From: Streptomyces naganishii JCM 4654
Lineage (GTDB): Bacteria > Actinomycetota > Actinomycetes > Streptomycetales > Streptomycetaceae
NCBI RefSeq assembly: GCF_014650575.1
Contig: NZ_BMVF01000001.1
Span: 558,001 to 622,000 of the forward strand
Direction: 5' to 3'
Length of the DNA stretch: 64,000 nt
This document shows, one piece after another, positions 20,254 through 28,332 of the stretch. The notes under the pieces are model-generated. The model was not told where the DNA came from and searched no databases. It was given only the letters and a program-made list of their open reading frames with translations. Made by a program: the position numbers and the translations under genes. How positions within the stretch are numbered: the first letter of the stretch is position 1; each line of letters starts with the position of its first letter.

Positions 20254-21009
20254 TCAGAAGCCGTGGCGCATGCCGCCGTCGACCGGGAGCATGATGCCGG
20301 TGAGGTAGGAGGCCGCGGGGGACAGCAGGAAGGCGGCGGCACGGCCGAACTCCTGGGGGGTGCCGTAGCGCCGTAGCGGGATGCGGGACTCGTTGGCCGC
20401 GCGGGTGGCCTCCGGGTCCGCCGACAGGCCGTCCAGCTCGCGCACCCGGTCGGTGTCGATCCGGGCCGGCAGCAGCCCCACGACCCGGATGCCGCGCGGC
20501 CCCAGCTCGTCCGCGAGGGACTTGGCGAACCCGGCGAGACCGGGCCGCAGACCGTTGGAGATGGTCAGCCCGGGGATCGGCTCGTGCACGGAGCCGGACA
20601 GCACGAAGCCGATGACGCCGCCCTCCTCCAGCTCCGCGGCCGCCGCCCGCGCGAGCCGCACCGCCCCGAGGAACACCGACTCGAACGCCGCCTGCCACTG
20701 CTCGTCGGTGTTGTCGGCGACGAAGCCGGGCGGCGGTCCGCCCACGCTGACGAGGACTCCGTCGAAGCGGCCGAAGTGGTCGCGTGCCGCCGCGATCAGC
20801 CGCTCCGCGGCGCCGGCGTCCGCGTTGTCCACGGCCACCCCGAGGGCGTCCGGGCCCAGTTCGGCGGCCGCGTCGGCGACCCGCTTCCCGTCGCGCCCGG
20901 TGATGACCACCTTCGCCCCGTCCGCGACCAGTTCGCGCGCGGCGGCGTTGCCCAGCCCGCGCGTCGCCCCGGTGACGACGTACACCCGGTCCTTCAGTCC
21001 AAGATCCAT
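20254..21009 (-). CDS. SDR-family oxidoreductase with atypical active site
   Basis: A 251-aa Rossmann-fold protein. The cofactor motif TGATRGLG (residues 13-20) and the ITGRD segment suggest NADP(H), and the C-terminus has the LTGIMLPVDGG motif of FabG-like SDRs. The usual YxxxK is absent: where it should lie the sequence is SGSVHEPIPGLTISNGLRPG, so Tyr and Lys are replaced (Asn and Arg/Pro context). I recall a subgroup with this N/R pattern, so it may be a natural variant with different chemistry. The ATG lies 5 nt after the GH15 stop on the same strand, so both are probably one operon. Confidence 0.87.
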   Translation of the reverse strand: MDLGLKDRVYVVTGATRGLGNAAARELVADGAKVVITGRDGKRVADAAAELGPDALGVAVDNADAGAAERLIAAARDHFGRFDGVLVSVGGPPPGFVADNTDEQWQAAFESVFLGAVRLARAAAAELEEGGVIGFVLSGSVHEPIPGLTISNGLRPGLAGFAKSLADELGPRGIRVVGLLPARIDTDRVRELDGLSADPEATRAANESRIPLRRYGTPQEFGRAAAFLLSPAASYLTGIMLPVDGGMRHGF

Positions 21010-21014
21010 GGCCC

Positions 21015-22802
21015 CTATCCTGCCTCTTCGTCCCCGTAGAGGGCGAGGGCGGTGTTCACCAGGCCGATGTGGCTGAACGCCTGCGGGAAGTTGCCGAGCT
21101 GCCGCCCCAGCGCGGCGTCGTACTCCTCGGACAGCAGCCCCACGTCGTTGCCGAGCCCCACCAGCCGTTCGAACAGCTCCCGCGCCTCCTTCGTACGGCC
21201 GGTCATGTGCAGCGCGTCGGCGAGCCAGAAGGAGCACACCAGGAACGTGCCCTCGCTCCCGGGCAGCCCGTCCACGGCCGTCCGGTCGGTGCTGTAGCGG
21301 CGTACGAGGCCGCCCTCGCCGAGCTCCGCGCGCACCGCGTCGATGGTGCCGACCACCCGTGGGTCCTCGGGCGGCAGGAAGCCCACGCGCGGGATGAGCA
21401 GCAGCGCGGCGTCCAGCTCGCGCGAGCCGTAGTACTGGGTGAACGTGTTGCGTTCGCGGTCGTAGCCCTTCTCGCACACCTCCCGGTGCACCTCGTCGCG
21501 CAGCGCACGCCAGCCGTCCAGGTCCCCGCGCAGCGACGGGTCGTCCTGCAGCGTGCGCACCGCCCGGTCGGCGGCCACCCACACCATCACCTTGGAGTGC
21601 ACGAAGTGGCGCCGGCCGCCGCGCACCTCCCACAGCCCCTCGTCGGGCCGCCGCCACGCCCCGCGCAGGAAGTCCAGCAGGGCGCACTGCATCGACCACA
21701 TGTGCGGCTTGGCGGACAGGCCCGAGCGCCGGGCCAGCGACAGCGAGTCCATGACCTCGCCGTACACGTCCAGCTGGAGCTGCTTGACGGCGTCGTTGCC
21801 CACGCGCACGGGCGCCGACCCGGCGAAGCCGGACAGCCACGCCAGCTCGTACTCCGGCAGCCGGCGCTCGCCCGCGAGCCCGTACATGATCTGCAGGTCC
21901 GCCGGGTTGCCCGCGACCGCGCGCAACAGCCAGTTCCGCCAGGCCTCGGCCTCCTCCTGGTAGCCCGCCGACAGCAGCGCGCCCAGGGTGAGCGTGGAGT
22001 CGCGCAGCCAGCAGTAGCGGTAGTCCCAGTTGCGCACGCCGCCCAGCTCCTCGGGCAGGGAGGTGGTGGGGGCCGCGACGATGCCGCCGGTGGGCGCGTA
22101 GGTGAGCGCCTTGAGGGTGATCAGGGAGCGTACGACGGCGTCCCGGTGCGGGCCGTCGTAGCGGCAGCGCGCCGTCCAGGCCCTCCAGTCCGCGACGCTG
22201 TGCTCCAGGGCCTCGTACGGGTCGATCAGCGGCGGGCGCGGGTCGTGCGAGGGATGCCAGGTGAGGACGAACGCCACCTTCTCGCCCTCGGCGACGGTGA
22301 ACTCCGCGTGCGTGCCGAAGTCCTCGCCCCAGGTGCGCACCCCGGGCTCGCTGCGCAGCCACACCGAGTCCGGTCCGGCCACGGCCACCCGGTGACCGCC
22401 GGACCTGCGCATCCAGGGGACGATCGAGCCGTAGTCGAAGCGCAGCCGCAGGGTGCCGCGCATGGTCACCCGGCCGCTCAGGCCCTCGACGACGCGTACG
22501 AGGTCGGGGGCGCGGTCGCGCTGGGGCATCAGGTCCGTGACGCGTACGGAGCCCTCGGGCGTGTCCCACTCGGTGTCCAGGACGAGGGTGCCGGGGCGGT
22601 AGGCGCGCCGGGTGCAGGGGGCCGTGGCGCCCTTGGGGGCGATGCGCCAGTGGCCGTTGTCCTCGTCGCCGAGCAGTCTGGCGAAGCAGGCGCCCGAGTC
22701 GAAGCGGGGCAGGCACAGCCAGTCGACTGAGCCGTCCCGGCCGACCAGGGCGGCGGTCTGTTCGTCACCGATGAGCGCGTAGTCCTCGATCCGCTGATGC
22801 AC
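21015..22802 (-). CDS. GH15-family glycoside hydrolase (glucoamylase- or trehalase-like)
   Basis: A 595-aa cytosolic protein without signal peptide. The N-terminal segment HQRIEDYALIGDEQTAALVG followed by SVDWLCLPRFDSGACFARLL is the TREH_N-like domain of actinobacterial GH15 proteins. The (alpha/alpha)6 domain carries GGVRNWDYRYCWLRDSTLTL and, later, KVMVWVAADRAVR. Family members hydrolyse trehalose, dextrins or isomaltose; mycobacterial relatives are trehalases (known), so intracellular alpha-glucoside turnover is likely. GTG 22802 is chosen because it gives the family's conserved start; an in-frame GTG at 22847 would add 15 unusual residues. The SDR gene follows after 5 nt. Confidence 0.88.
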   Translation of the reverse strand: MHQRIEDYALIGDEQTAALVGRDGSVDWLCLPRFDSGACFARLLGDEDNGHWRIAPKGATAPCTRRAYRPGTLVLDTEWDTPEGSVRVTDLMPQRDRAPDLVRVVEGLSGRVTMRGTLRLRFDYGSIVPWMRRSGGHRVAVAGPDSVWLRSEPGVRTWGEDFGTHAEFTVAEGEKVAFVLTWHPSHDPRPPLIDPYEALEHSVADWRAWTARCRYDGPHRDAVVRSLITLKALTYAPTGGIVAAPTTSLPEELGGVRNWDYRYCWLRDSTLTLGALLSAGYQEEAEAWRNWLLRAVAGNPADLQIMYGLAGERRLPEYELAWLSGFAGSAPVRVGNDAVKQLQLDVYGEVMDSLSLARRSGLSAKPHMWSMQCALLDFLRGAWRRPDEGLWEVRGGRRHFVHSKVMVWVAADRAVRTLQDDPSLRGDLDGWRALRDEVHREVCEKGYDRERNTFTQYYGSRELDAALLLIPRVGFLPPEDPRVVGTIDAVRAELGEGGLVRRYSTDRTAVDGLPGSEGTFLVCSFWLADALHMTGRTKEARELFERLVGLGNDVGLLSEEYDAALGRQLGNFPQAFSHIGLVNTALALYGDEEAG

Positions 22803-22887
22803 GGATGTCCGGATTCCCGGCGGACCCGCCCCGCAATCGGCCGGCACCCCGCGCGGGTGACGCGTCGGGGCCGCGGTCCGGGGTCCG

Positions 22888-23733
22888 TCAGGCGGACTGC
22901 CGGCCCGCGGGGGCCGGCGACTTTTCCTCGGCCGCGGGCGACTCCGTCGCCGCCTTGGCGCGCTCGCGGGCCTCGCGGCGGGCGAGGACCGCCCAGCCGA
23001 GGGGAACGCCCGCGGCGAAGACCCACCACTGGACCGCGTACGGCAGGTTGATGTCGCCGACGCCGATCCAGCTGGCGTCCTCCTTGGGGGAGGGGATCAG
23101 CTCGGGGCTGCCGCCCTTGGGGGCGGGGGAGGTGAGCTCGACGTAACCGGCGAGCACCTGCTTGGCGGACGCGGCGCCCGCGTCGCGCAGTTGGGCGCCG
23201 ATCTGCTCGCTGTTGATCAGCAGGACCTGACGGTCGGGCAGCCCCTTGACGTTCTTGATGCCGCTCGCGGCCGTCGTCTCGTCCTGCATCAGCCGGCCGG
23301 TCACGGTGATCTCGCCGGCCGCGGGCGCGGGCACGTCGGGGAAGGCGGTCTGCGAGGCGGGGGAGGGGATCCAGCCCCGGTTGACCAGGAGCGTCCTGCC
23401 GTCGTCCAGCACGAACGGGGTCAGGACGTGGTAGCCGACCTGGTCGTCCGCGTTGGTGCGGCGGCGCACCACCATCTCGTGCGCCGTGTCGAAGTGGCCC
23501 TTGGCGGTCACCCGGCGGTAGATGTCGTTGTGCGCGACCGACCCGCCGACCGAGGTGAGCGACTCGGCGGGCACCGGCTTGGCGGCCAGCGAGGCGTTGA
23601 TCACCTTGTTCAGCGCCTGCCGGTGGTCGTGGCGGTGCAGCTGCCAGAAACCCAGCCAGATCATCGTGGGGATGAGCAGCAGGGCCATGAGGGTGAGGAT
23701 CACCCACTGGCGGGTCAACAGGAAGCGGTACAC
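22888..23733 (-). CDS. SURF1 family protein (cytochrome c oxidase assembly)
   Basis: A 281-aa membrane protein with a TM helix at about residues 9-28 (WVILTLMALLLIPTMIWLGF), the SURF1 signature FWQLHRHDHR directly after it, then GYHVLTPFVLDDGRTLLVNRG and a second TM near residue 245 (YAVQWWVFAAGVPLGWAVL). A charged Ala-rich tail ends the protein. SURF1 helps haem a insertion into aa3-type oxidase. The GTG start at 23733 has AGGAGGTA 10 nt upstream. It is separated from the oxidase genes, which are not in this window. Confidence 0.92.
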   Translation of the reverse strand: MYRFLLTRQWVILTLMALLLIPTMIWLGFWQLHRHDHRQALNKVINASLAAKPVPAESLTSVGGSVAHNDIYRRVTAKGHFDTAHEMVVRRRTNADDQVGYHVLTPFVLDDGRTLLVNRGWIPSPASQTAFPDVPAPAAGEITVTGRLMQDETTAASGIKNVKGLPDRQVLLINSEQIGAQLRDAGAASAKQVLAGYVELTSPAPKGGSPELIPSPKEDASWIGVGDINLPYAVQWWVFAAGVPLGWAVLARREARERAKAATESPAAEEKSPAPAGRQSA

Positions 23734-23833
23734 CCCACGACGGTACCTCCTGGGCCGTGGGGTGTTTCGCCAGGGGTGTCCCCGGACGCCGCCGGTGTCC
23801 GGTGCGCCGGAGGCGTTGCCGGACGCGGCCGGC

Positions 23834-24067
23834 TCACACACGGTCGACGATTCCGACCCTCCCCTCCGCGCGGGCGCAGTGCGCGCCGCAGTACCAGTGG
23901 CCGTCGACGTCCACGCCCTGCCCGAGGATCTGCACGCGGCAGTGCTCGCAGATCGGCGCCATGCGGTGGATCGCGCAGGCGAAGCAGTCGAAGACGTGCA
24001 CCGAGCCCTGCGCGTGCACCTCGAAGGTCATTCCGTAGTCATTGCCGCATACTTCGCATCTCGCCAT
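23834..24067 (-). CDS. Small eight-cysteine zinc-ribbon protein
   Basis: A 77-aa protein with four cysteine pairs: C4/C7 (CEVC), C28/C31 (CFAC), C40/C43 (CEHC) and C60/C64 (CGAHC). This would bind two zinc ions as treble-clef or LIM-like knuckles. The segment HWYCGAHCARAEGR near the end resembles C-terminal knuckles of such proteins. The ATG is at 24067. No enzymatic domain is present; the role is unknown, perhaps an adaptor or nucleic-acid-binding protein. It lies 100 bp upstream of the SURF1 gene on the same strand. Confidence 0.82.
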   Translation of the reverse strand: MARCEVCGNDYGMTFEVHAQGSVHVFDCFACAIHRMAPICEHCRVQILGQGVDVDGHWYCGAHCARAEGRVGIVDRV

Positions 24068-24123
24068 GCGCTACAGCGTGAGCCGTGCTCCCCGCGCGGG
24101 CGAGCGGGTGGCGGGCGAGTCGC

Positions 24124-24199
24124 CCGTCAATCACCCGTACGTCGGTCAATCACCTGCACGCCGGTCATCACCCGTACGTCGGTCAATCACGCGCCGTGC
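24124..24199. repeat. Four degenerate 18-19-bp tandem repeats
   Basis: Successive units are CGGTCAATCACCTGCACGC-like: the first begins CCGTCAATCACCCGTACGT, the third has a one-base deletion (CGGTCATCACCCGTACGT) and the fourth drifts (CGGTCAATCACGCGCCGTG). They lie in the 157-bp gap between the zinc-ribbon start and the exonuclease stop. The AATCAC core is AT-richer than the surroundings. Either repeated protein-binding sites or slippage. Confidence 0.75.
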
Positions 24200-24225
24200 C
24201 CCGCCCCGGGGTCCCTGTGCGTCCG

Positions 24226-25221
24226 TCAGCCGCCGTCCGCCGGTTCCACGTCCGCGAGGAGTTGCCCGAAGGCCGCCTCGTCCACCACGGGCGTGCCGAA
24301 CTGCCGCGCCTTGACCACCTTCGACGTGCCCGAGTCCGGGTCGTTGGTGACGAGCAGGCTGGTCAGCCGGGACAGGCTGGTGGCGACGTGCAGCCCGGCC
24401 TCGGTCGCGCGGTCCTCCAGCAGTTCCCGGTCGACCGAGGTGTCACCCGAGAAGGCGATCCGCATGCCCTGTTTGAGGCGTTTGCCCGCTTCGTAGCGGC
24501 CCGGGTTGGGGTAGGGGCAAGCGGGCCTTTTGCGGGAGGGCCGCCAACTCCCCGGGCGATAGCCGCCGTAGCCGCCGTACCCCTCCGAGGGCTGCCGGGG
24601 CACCGGCCGGTCCGACCACTCCGTCAGCGGCCGGCACTCCAGCAGCGGCAGCCGCACCCCGCCCGCCGCCGCGGCCGCGAGGCTCGGCCGGAACGCCTCC
24701 GCCAGCACGCGCGCGTCGTCCAGCGCGTGGTGCGCCCGCCGCTGCACCACGCCGAAGTGCGCCGCCAGCGACTCCAGCTTGTGGTTGGGCAGCGGCAGGC
24801 CGAGCTCCTTGGACAGCGCGATGGTGCACAGCCGCTGCCGCACCGGGGCCTCGCACCGCGCACGCGCGTACTCCCGGGCGATCATCTGCCAGTCGAAGAC
24901 CGCGTTGTGCGCGACGAGCACCCGGTCCGCCAGCCGGGACGAGAACTCCTCGGCGATGTCCGCGAAGAGGGGCGCGCCCTCCAGCGCCTCGCTCGTCAGC
25001 CCGTGGATCCACACCGGGCCCGGGTCGCGCTCGGGGTTGACCAGCGTGTACCAGTGGTCCTCGACCTCGCCGCGCGCGTCCAACCGGTAGACCGCCGCGG
25101 AGATGATGCGGTCGTCCCGGGCCAGGCCGGTGGTCTCCACGTCAACGACCGCGTATCCCTTCGGATACGCGGCCGGCCACGGTGTGGGGGAGGACGCTGC
25201 GATCGTGCGGTCTTCGAGCAT
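24226..25221 (-). CDS. DEDDh 3'-5' exonuclease with C-terminal BRCT-like domain
   Basis: A 331-aa protein. The exonuclease domain shows VVDVETTG (catalytic Asp27 and Glu29), VLVAHNAVFDW and the HxxxxD motif HHALDDARV. These complete the DnaQ-type DEDDh site, acting on DNA or RNA ends with Mg2+. After a Gly/Tyr/Pro linker (EGYGGYGGYRPGSWRP) the C-terminus (about residues 240-325) reads GMRIAFSGDTSVDRELLEDR and then LLVTNDPDSGTSKVVKARQ, a BRCT-like module. This architecture is common in actinobacteria. The ATG at 25221 has CAGGA just upstream. It is divergent from the next operon. Confidence 0.9.
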   Translation of the reverse strand: MLEDRTIAASSPTPWPAAYPKGYAVVDVETTGLARDDRIISAAVYRLDARGEVEDHWYTLVNPERDPGPVWIHGLTSEALEGAPLFADIAEEFSSRLADRVLVAHNAVFDWQMIAREYARARCEAPVRQRLCTIALSKELGLPLPNHKLESLAAHFGVVQRRAHHALDDARVLAEAFRPSLAAAAAGGVRLPLLECRPLTEWSDRPVPRQPSEGYGGYGGYRPGSWRPSRKRPACPYPNPGRYEAGKRLKQGMRIAFSGDTSVDRELLEDRATEAGLHVATSLSRLTSLLVTNDPDSGTSKVVKARQFGTPVVDEAAFGQLLADVEPADGG

Positions 25222-25280
25222 GGTTCCTGAGGATACGGGCCGCGACTGACACTCCCGCGCCCGCCCGGTGCCCGCGCGGC

Positions 25281-25309
25281 TGTTTACCCCTCGCGCCGAC
25301 TGCTGTAAG
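25281..25309 (+). promoter_or_regulatory. Candidate promoter of the AAD-SDR-amidohydrolase operon
   Basis: TGTTTA (25281-25286) and TGTAAG (25304-25309) are 17 nt apart and about 50 nt upstream of the first ATG, in a locally AT-richer stretch. Match to consensus is modest. Confidence 0.35.
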
Positions 25310-25312
25310 CCT

Positions 25313-25338
25313 GTCACTGGTGACTGACGCCCCGTCAG
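25313..25338. promoter_or_regulatory. Paired inverted repeats, possible operator
   Basis: GTCAC-TG-GTGAC (25313-25324) abuts CTGACG-CCC-CGTCAG (25324-25338), placed just downstream of the candidate promoter and 20 nt before the first ATG. TetR-family regulators of CoA-ester catabolism often bind such palindromes (inference). No regulator gene is adjacent. Confidence 0.45.
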
Positions 25339-25357
25339 AAGAAGGGCGGTACGGCAC

Positions 25358-26155
25358 ATGGCACGCGTACGTTACGGCGCGCGGACCGAGGCGGAGATCG
25401 CCGCCGCGCGCACCGCGCGCTCACGGCTCCCCGACATCTGGTCCACCGGCGTGGCAGCCCTGTGGGAGACCGACCCGGAGGCGGTCGCGGCGGTCCTGCC
25501 GCCGCCCCTGAAGCCCACCGGCAGCCCGCTCGTCCGGGTGAACGTCAGCCGCGTCGACATGCCGGGATATCCGCTCGGCGCCGGTTCGTTCGCCGTCGCC
25601 GCCGCCCACGACGGCGTCGAGGGCTGGTACCCGCTGGTCATGCCGATGACCCACGAGCGGGCCCTGACCGGCGGCCGGGAGGTCTTCGGGGAGCCCAAGA
25701 AGCTCGGCGAGGTGACCCTCGAACGCGACGGCGACCTCGTCAGGGCCGTCCTGTCACGGCACGGCATCGCGTTCGTCGAGGTGCGCGGCGCCGTGAGCGG
25801 CGAACTGCCGGCACCGGAGCCCGCGCCGAAGACCGACTTCTACGTCAAGTTCCTGCCCGCGGTGGACGGTTGCGGCTTCGACGCGGAACCGGTGCTCGTG
25901 CACTGCGTGCGCCACGAGAGGGTGCGCCGGCTCCAGCGGGTCACCGGGGAGGTCGTGCTGCGCGAGTCGCCGTACGACCCGGTCGTGGACCTGCCCGTGC
26001 GCCGCCTCCTCGGCATCACCCTCGGCGAGAAGACCGGCGACCAGCGCGGCCGCGTCGTCGAACGGGTCGACCCGCGGGCCCTGTTGCCGTACGTCCACCA
26101 GCGCTACGACGACCCGCTGCACGTCCACGACGGGCCGCCGGAAGGGAGCCTGTGA
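25358..26155 (+). CDS. Acetoacetate-decarboxylase-like protein
   Basis: A 265-aa member of the ADC fold. The motif REVFGEPKKLGEV (about residues 108-120) contains the Lys pair used for Schiff-base chemistry in acetoacetate decarboxylase; NVSRVDMPGYPLGAGSFAVA is also typical. Many family members decarboxylate or hydrate other keto acids, so the substrate is open. First gene of a tight four-gene operon; its TGA overlaps the next ATG by one base. The start has AGAAGAAGGG upstream. The following SDR and amidohydrolases suggest catabolism of a ring-derived or beta-keto compound. Confidence 0.87.
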   Translation: MARVRYGARTEAEIAAARTARSRLPDIWSTGVAALWETDPEAVAAVLPPPLKPTGSPLVRVNVSRVDMPGYPLGAGSFAVAAAHDGVEGWYPLVMPMTHERALTGGREVFGEPKKLGEVTLERDGDLVRAVLSRHGIAFVEVRGAVSGELPAPEPAPKTDFYVKFLPAVDGCGFDAEPVLVHCVRHERVRRLQRVTGEVVLRESPYDPVVDLPVRRLLGITLGEKTGDQRGRVVERVDPRALLPYVHQRYDDPLHVHDGPPEGSL

Positions 26156-27039
26156 TGCGGCTGGAGGAAGGGCAGGTCGCCGTCGTCACCGGCGCGGCGA
26201 GCGGGATCGGGCTTGCCATGGCCCGGCGCTTCGCGGCCGAGGGCCTGAAGGTGGTCCTCGCGGACGTGGAGGAGGCCGCCCTGGACAAGGCCGCGGCGGC
26301 CCTGCGCGCACAGGGCGCCGACGTGCACGCGCGCGTGACCGACGTCGGCGAACGCGACCAGGTGACGGACCTCGCCGAGTCGGCGTACCGCGCGTACGGC
26401 GCCGTGCACGTGCTCTGCAACAACGCGGGCGTCGGCTCGGGCGCCGAGGGCCCCGTGTGGGAGCACGACCCGAACGACTGGGCGTGGGCCTTCGCCGTCA
26501 ACGTGTGGGGCGTCTTCCACGGCGTCCAGGCCTTCGTGCCCCGGATGCTCGCCTCCGGGGAACCCGGACACGTGGTCAACACCTCGTCCGGCGACGGCGG
26601 CATCGCGCCCCTGCCCACCGCGTCCGTGTACGCCGTCACCAAGGCGGCCGTCGTCACCCTGACCGAGTCGCTGTACGCCCAGCTGAGTGCGGAGCACGCG
26701 CGCGTGGGCGCCTCGGTGCTCTTCCCCGGGCCGCACATGCTGCGCACCGGGCTGTGGGAGTCGTACCGCAACCGCCCGGCCCGCTACGCCAAGCGGCGGC
26801 CCCGCAGGACCCCGTACCGCAGCCTGGCGCAGTGGGAGACGGCGATGCGCGCGGCGGGCCGCGAGGTGCGCTTCACGCCCGTCGAGGAGGTCGCCGCGCT
26901 CGTCGTGGACGGCATCCGCGCCGGCCGCTTCTGGCTGCTGCCGCCGAGCGAGGACAGCGACCGGCGGATCCGGGCCAGGGCGCGCTCGATGCTGGAGCGC
27001 GCGAACCCGTCGTACCTCGAGACCTTCGTCCTGGACTGA
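26155..27039 (+). CDS. SDR-family NAD(P)-dependent dehydrogenase
   Basis: A 294-aa classical SDR. The cofactor loop TGAASGIG spans residues 13-20, NNAG lies in LCNNAGVGSG, the catalytic Ser in VVNTSSGDGG, and YAVTK gives Tyr159 and Lys163. The LADVEE segment suggests NAD preference. A longer-than-usual C-terminus (from about residue 215, with NRPARYAKRRPRRTPYRS) is basic and probably forms the substrate cap. It starts one base within the preceding stop (TGATG), so translation is coupled, and is followed by the amidohydrolase after 9 nt. Confidence 0.92.
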   Translation: MRLEEGQVAVVTGAASGIGLAMARRFAAEGLKVVLADVEEAALDKAAAALRAQGADVHARVTDVGERDQVTDLAESAYRAYGAVHVLCNNAGVGSGAEGPVWEHDPNDWAWAFAVNVWGVFHGVQAFVPRMLASGEPGHVVNTSSGDGGIAPLPTASVYAVTKAAVVTLTESLYAQLSAEHARVGASVLFPGPHMLRTGLWESYRNRPARYAKRRPRRTPYRSLAQWETAMRAAGREVRFTPVEEVAALVVDGIRAGRFWLLPPSEDSDRRIRARARSMLERANPSYLETFVLD

Positions 27040-27048
27040 GGGGCCGTG

Positions 27049-28332
27049 ATGACCGACCAGGAGCCCTACCTGATCATCTCTTCCGACTGCCACGCCGGAC
27101 TGCCCACCGAGGAGTACCGGCCCTATCTGGACCGCCGGTTCCACCGGGACTTCGACGAGTTCCTCGCCGGCCGCGACCGGCGCCGCGAGGAGATGACCCG
27201 GCTCGGCGTCCGCAACGAGGCCTTCGCGAGCAAGTGGTTCCAGGACAACGAGGAGGGCCTGCGCGGCGGCTGGGACAGCGCGCGGCGGCTCAAGGAACTC
27301 GACGGCGACGGCGTGGCCGCCGAGGTCGTCTTCCCGGACGCGGACGCCGTCGACAGCCGCACCGCGGCGCCCTTCGGCGTCGGCCTCGGCCTCTCCGGCG
27401 ACCAGGACCCCGAACTGGGCCTGGCGGGAGCCCGCGCCCACAACCGCTGGCTCGCCGACTTCGTCTCCGCCGCCCCCGAACGGCACTGCGGTGTCGCCCT
27501 GCTGCCCGTCACCGCCGAGGTGTCCGAGGTGGTCGCCGAGATCCACCGCGCCCGCGCGTCGGGCCTCGGCGCCCTGATGATCCCCGCCATGTGGGGCGGC
27601 AAGGAGCCTTACCACGACCGGCGTTACGACCCCGTGTGGGCGGCCGCCGCCGAGTGCGGCATGCCGGTCCTCACCCACTCCGGCGCCGCCCCGCGCCACG
27701 AGTACGGCGACCACCTCGGCATCTACGTCTCCGAGGTCACCTGGTGGCCCGCCCGGCCGCTGTGGTTCCTGCTCTGGTCCGGCGTCTTCGAACGCCACCC
27801 GGGCCTGCGCTTCGGCGTCGCGGAGTCGGGCTGCTGGTGGCTGCCCAACCTGCTGTGGTTCATGGACCGCCTCTACCTCGGCGCCCACGGCGGCAAGAAG
27901 CTCTCCCCCTTCGAGGAGCTGAAGCGGCCGCCGCACGAGTACCTGGACCGGCAGGTGTTCGTGTGCGCCACCAACACCAAGCGCCGCGAACTCGCCCAGC
28001 GCTACGAGATCGGCGTCGGCAACATCCTCTGGGGCAGCGACTTCCCGCACCCCGAGGGCACCTGGCCGGACACGCGCGCGTGGCTGCGCCGCACCTTCCA
28101 CGACATCCCGGTCGCCGAGACCCGGACCATGCTCGGACTGGCCGCCGCCGAGGTGTTCGGCTTCGACGTGGAGCGGCTCGCCCCGCTGGCCCGCCGGATC
28201 GGGCCCACCCCGGCCGGCCTCGGCCAGCCCGAGGACCAGGCGGCGGTGGAGGCCTCCTGGGCGCGTTCGCGCGAGAGCGGCCGGCACTGGCTGACCGGCG
28301 GGGACTTCCCGGTCCTGGGGGCGGACCGGTGA
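27049..28332 (+). CDS. Amidohydrolase 2 family metalloenzyme, copy 1
   Basis: A 427-aa TIM-barrel protein of the amidohydrolase-2 (PF04909) type, which includes ACMSD-like decarboxylases and lactone or amide hydrolases. Metal-site candidates are ISSDCHAG at the N-terminus (DxH), VLTHSGAAPRH, and WGSDFPHPEG near the C-terminus. ATG 27049 is preferred to the directly preceding GTG because GAGGGG is then 5 nt away. The stop overlaps the next gene (GTGA). It is clearly paralogous to that gene: both contain SDCHAG, LRAHNRWLADF-like, GxxFxRHPGL and WGSD-PH blocks. They may form a heteromer or act in sequence. Confidence 0.9.
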   Translation: MTDQEPYLIISSDCHAGLPTEEYRPYLDRRFHRDFDEFLAGRDRRREEMTRLGVRNEAFASKWFQDNEEGLRGGWDSARRLKELDGDGVAAEVVFPDADAVDSRTAAPFGVGLGLSGDQDPELGLAGARAHNRWLADFVSAAPERHCGVALLPVTAEVSEVVAEIHRARASGLGALMIPAMWGGKEPYHDRRYDPVWAAAAECGMPVLTHSGAAPRHEYGDHLGIYVSEVTWWPARPLWFLLWSGVFERHPGLRFGVAESGCWWLPNLLWFMDRLYLGAHGGKKLSPFEELKRPPHEYLDRQVFVCATNTKRRELAQRYEIGVGNILWGSDFPHPEGTWPDTRAWLRRTFHDIPVAETRTMLGLAAAEVFGFDVERLAPLARRIGPTPAGLGQPEDQAAVEASWARSRESGRHWLTGGDFPVLGADR

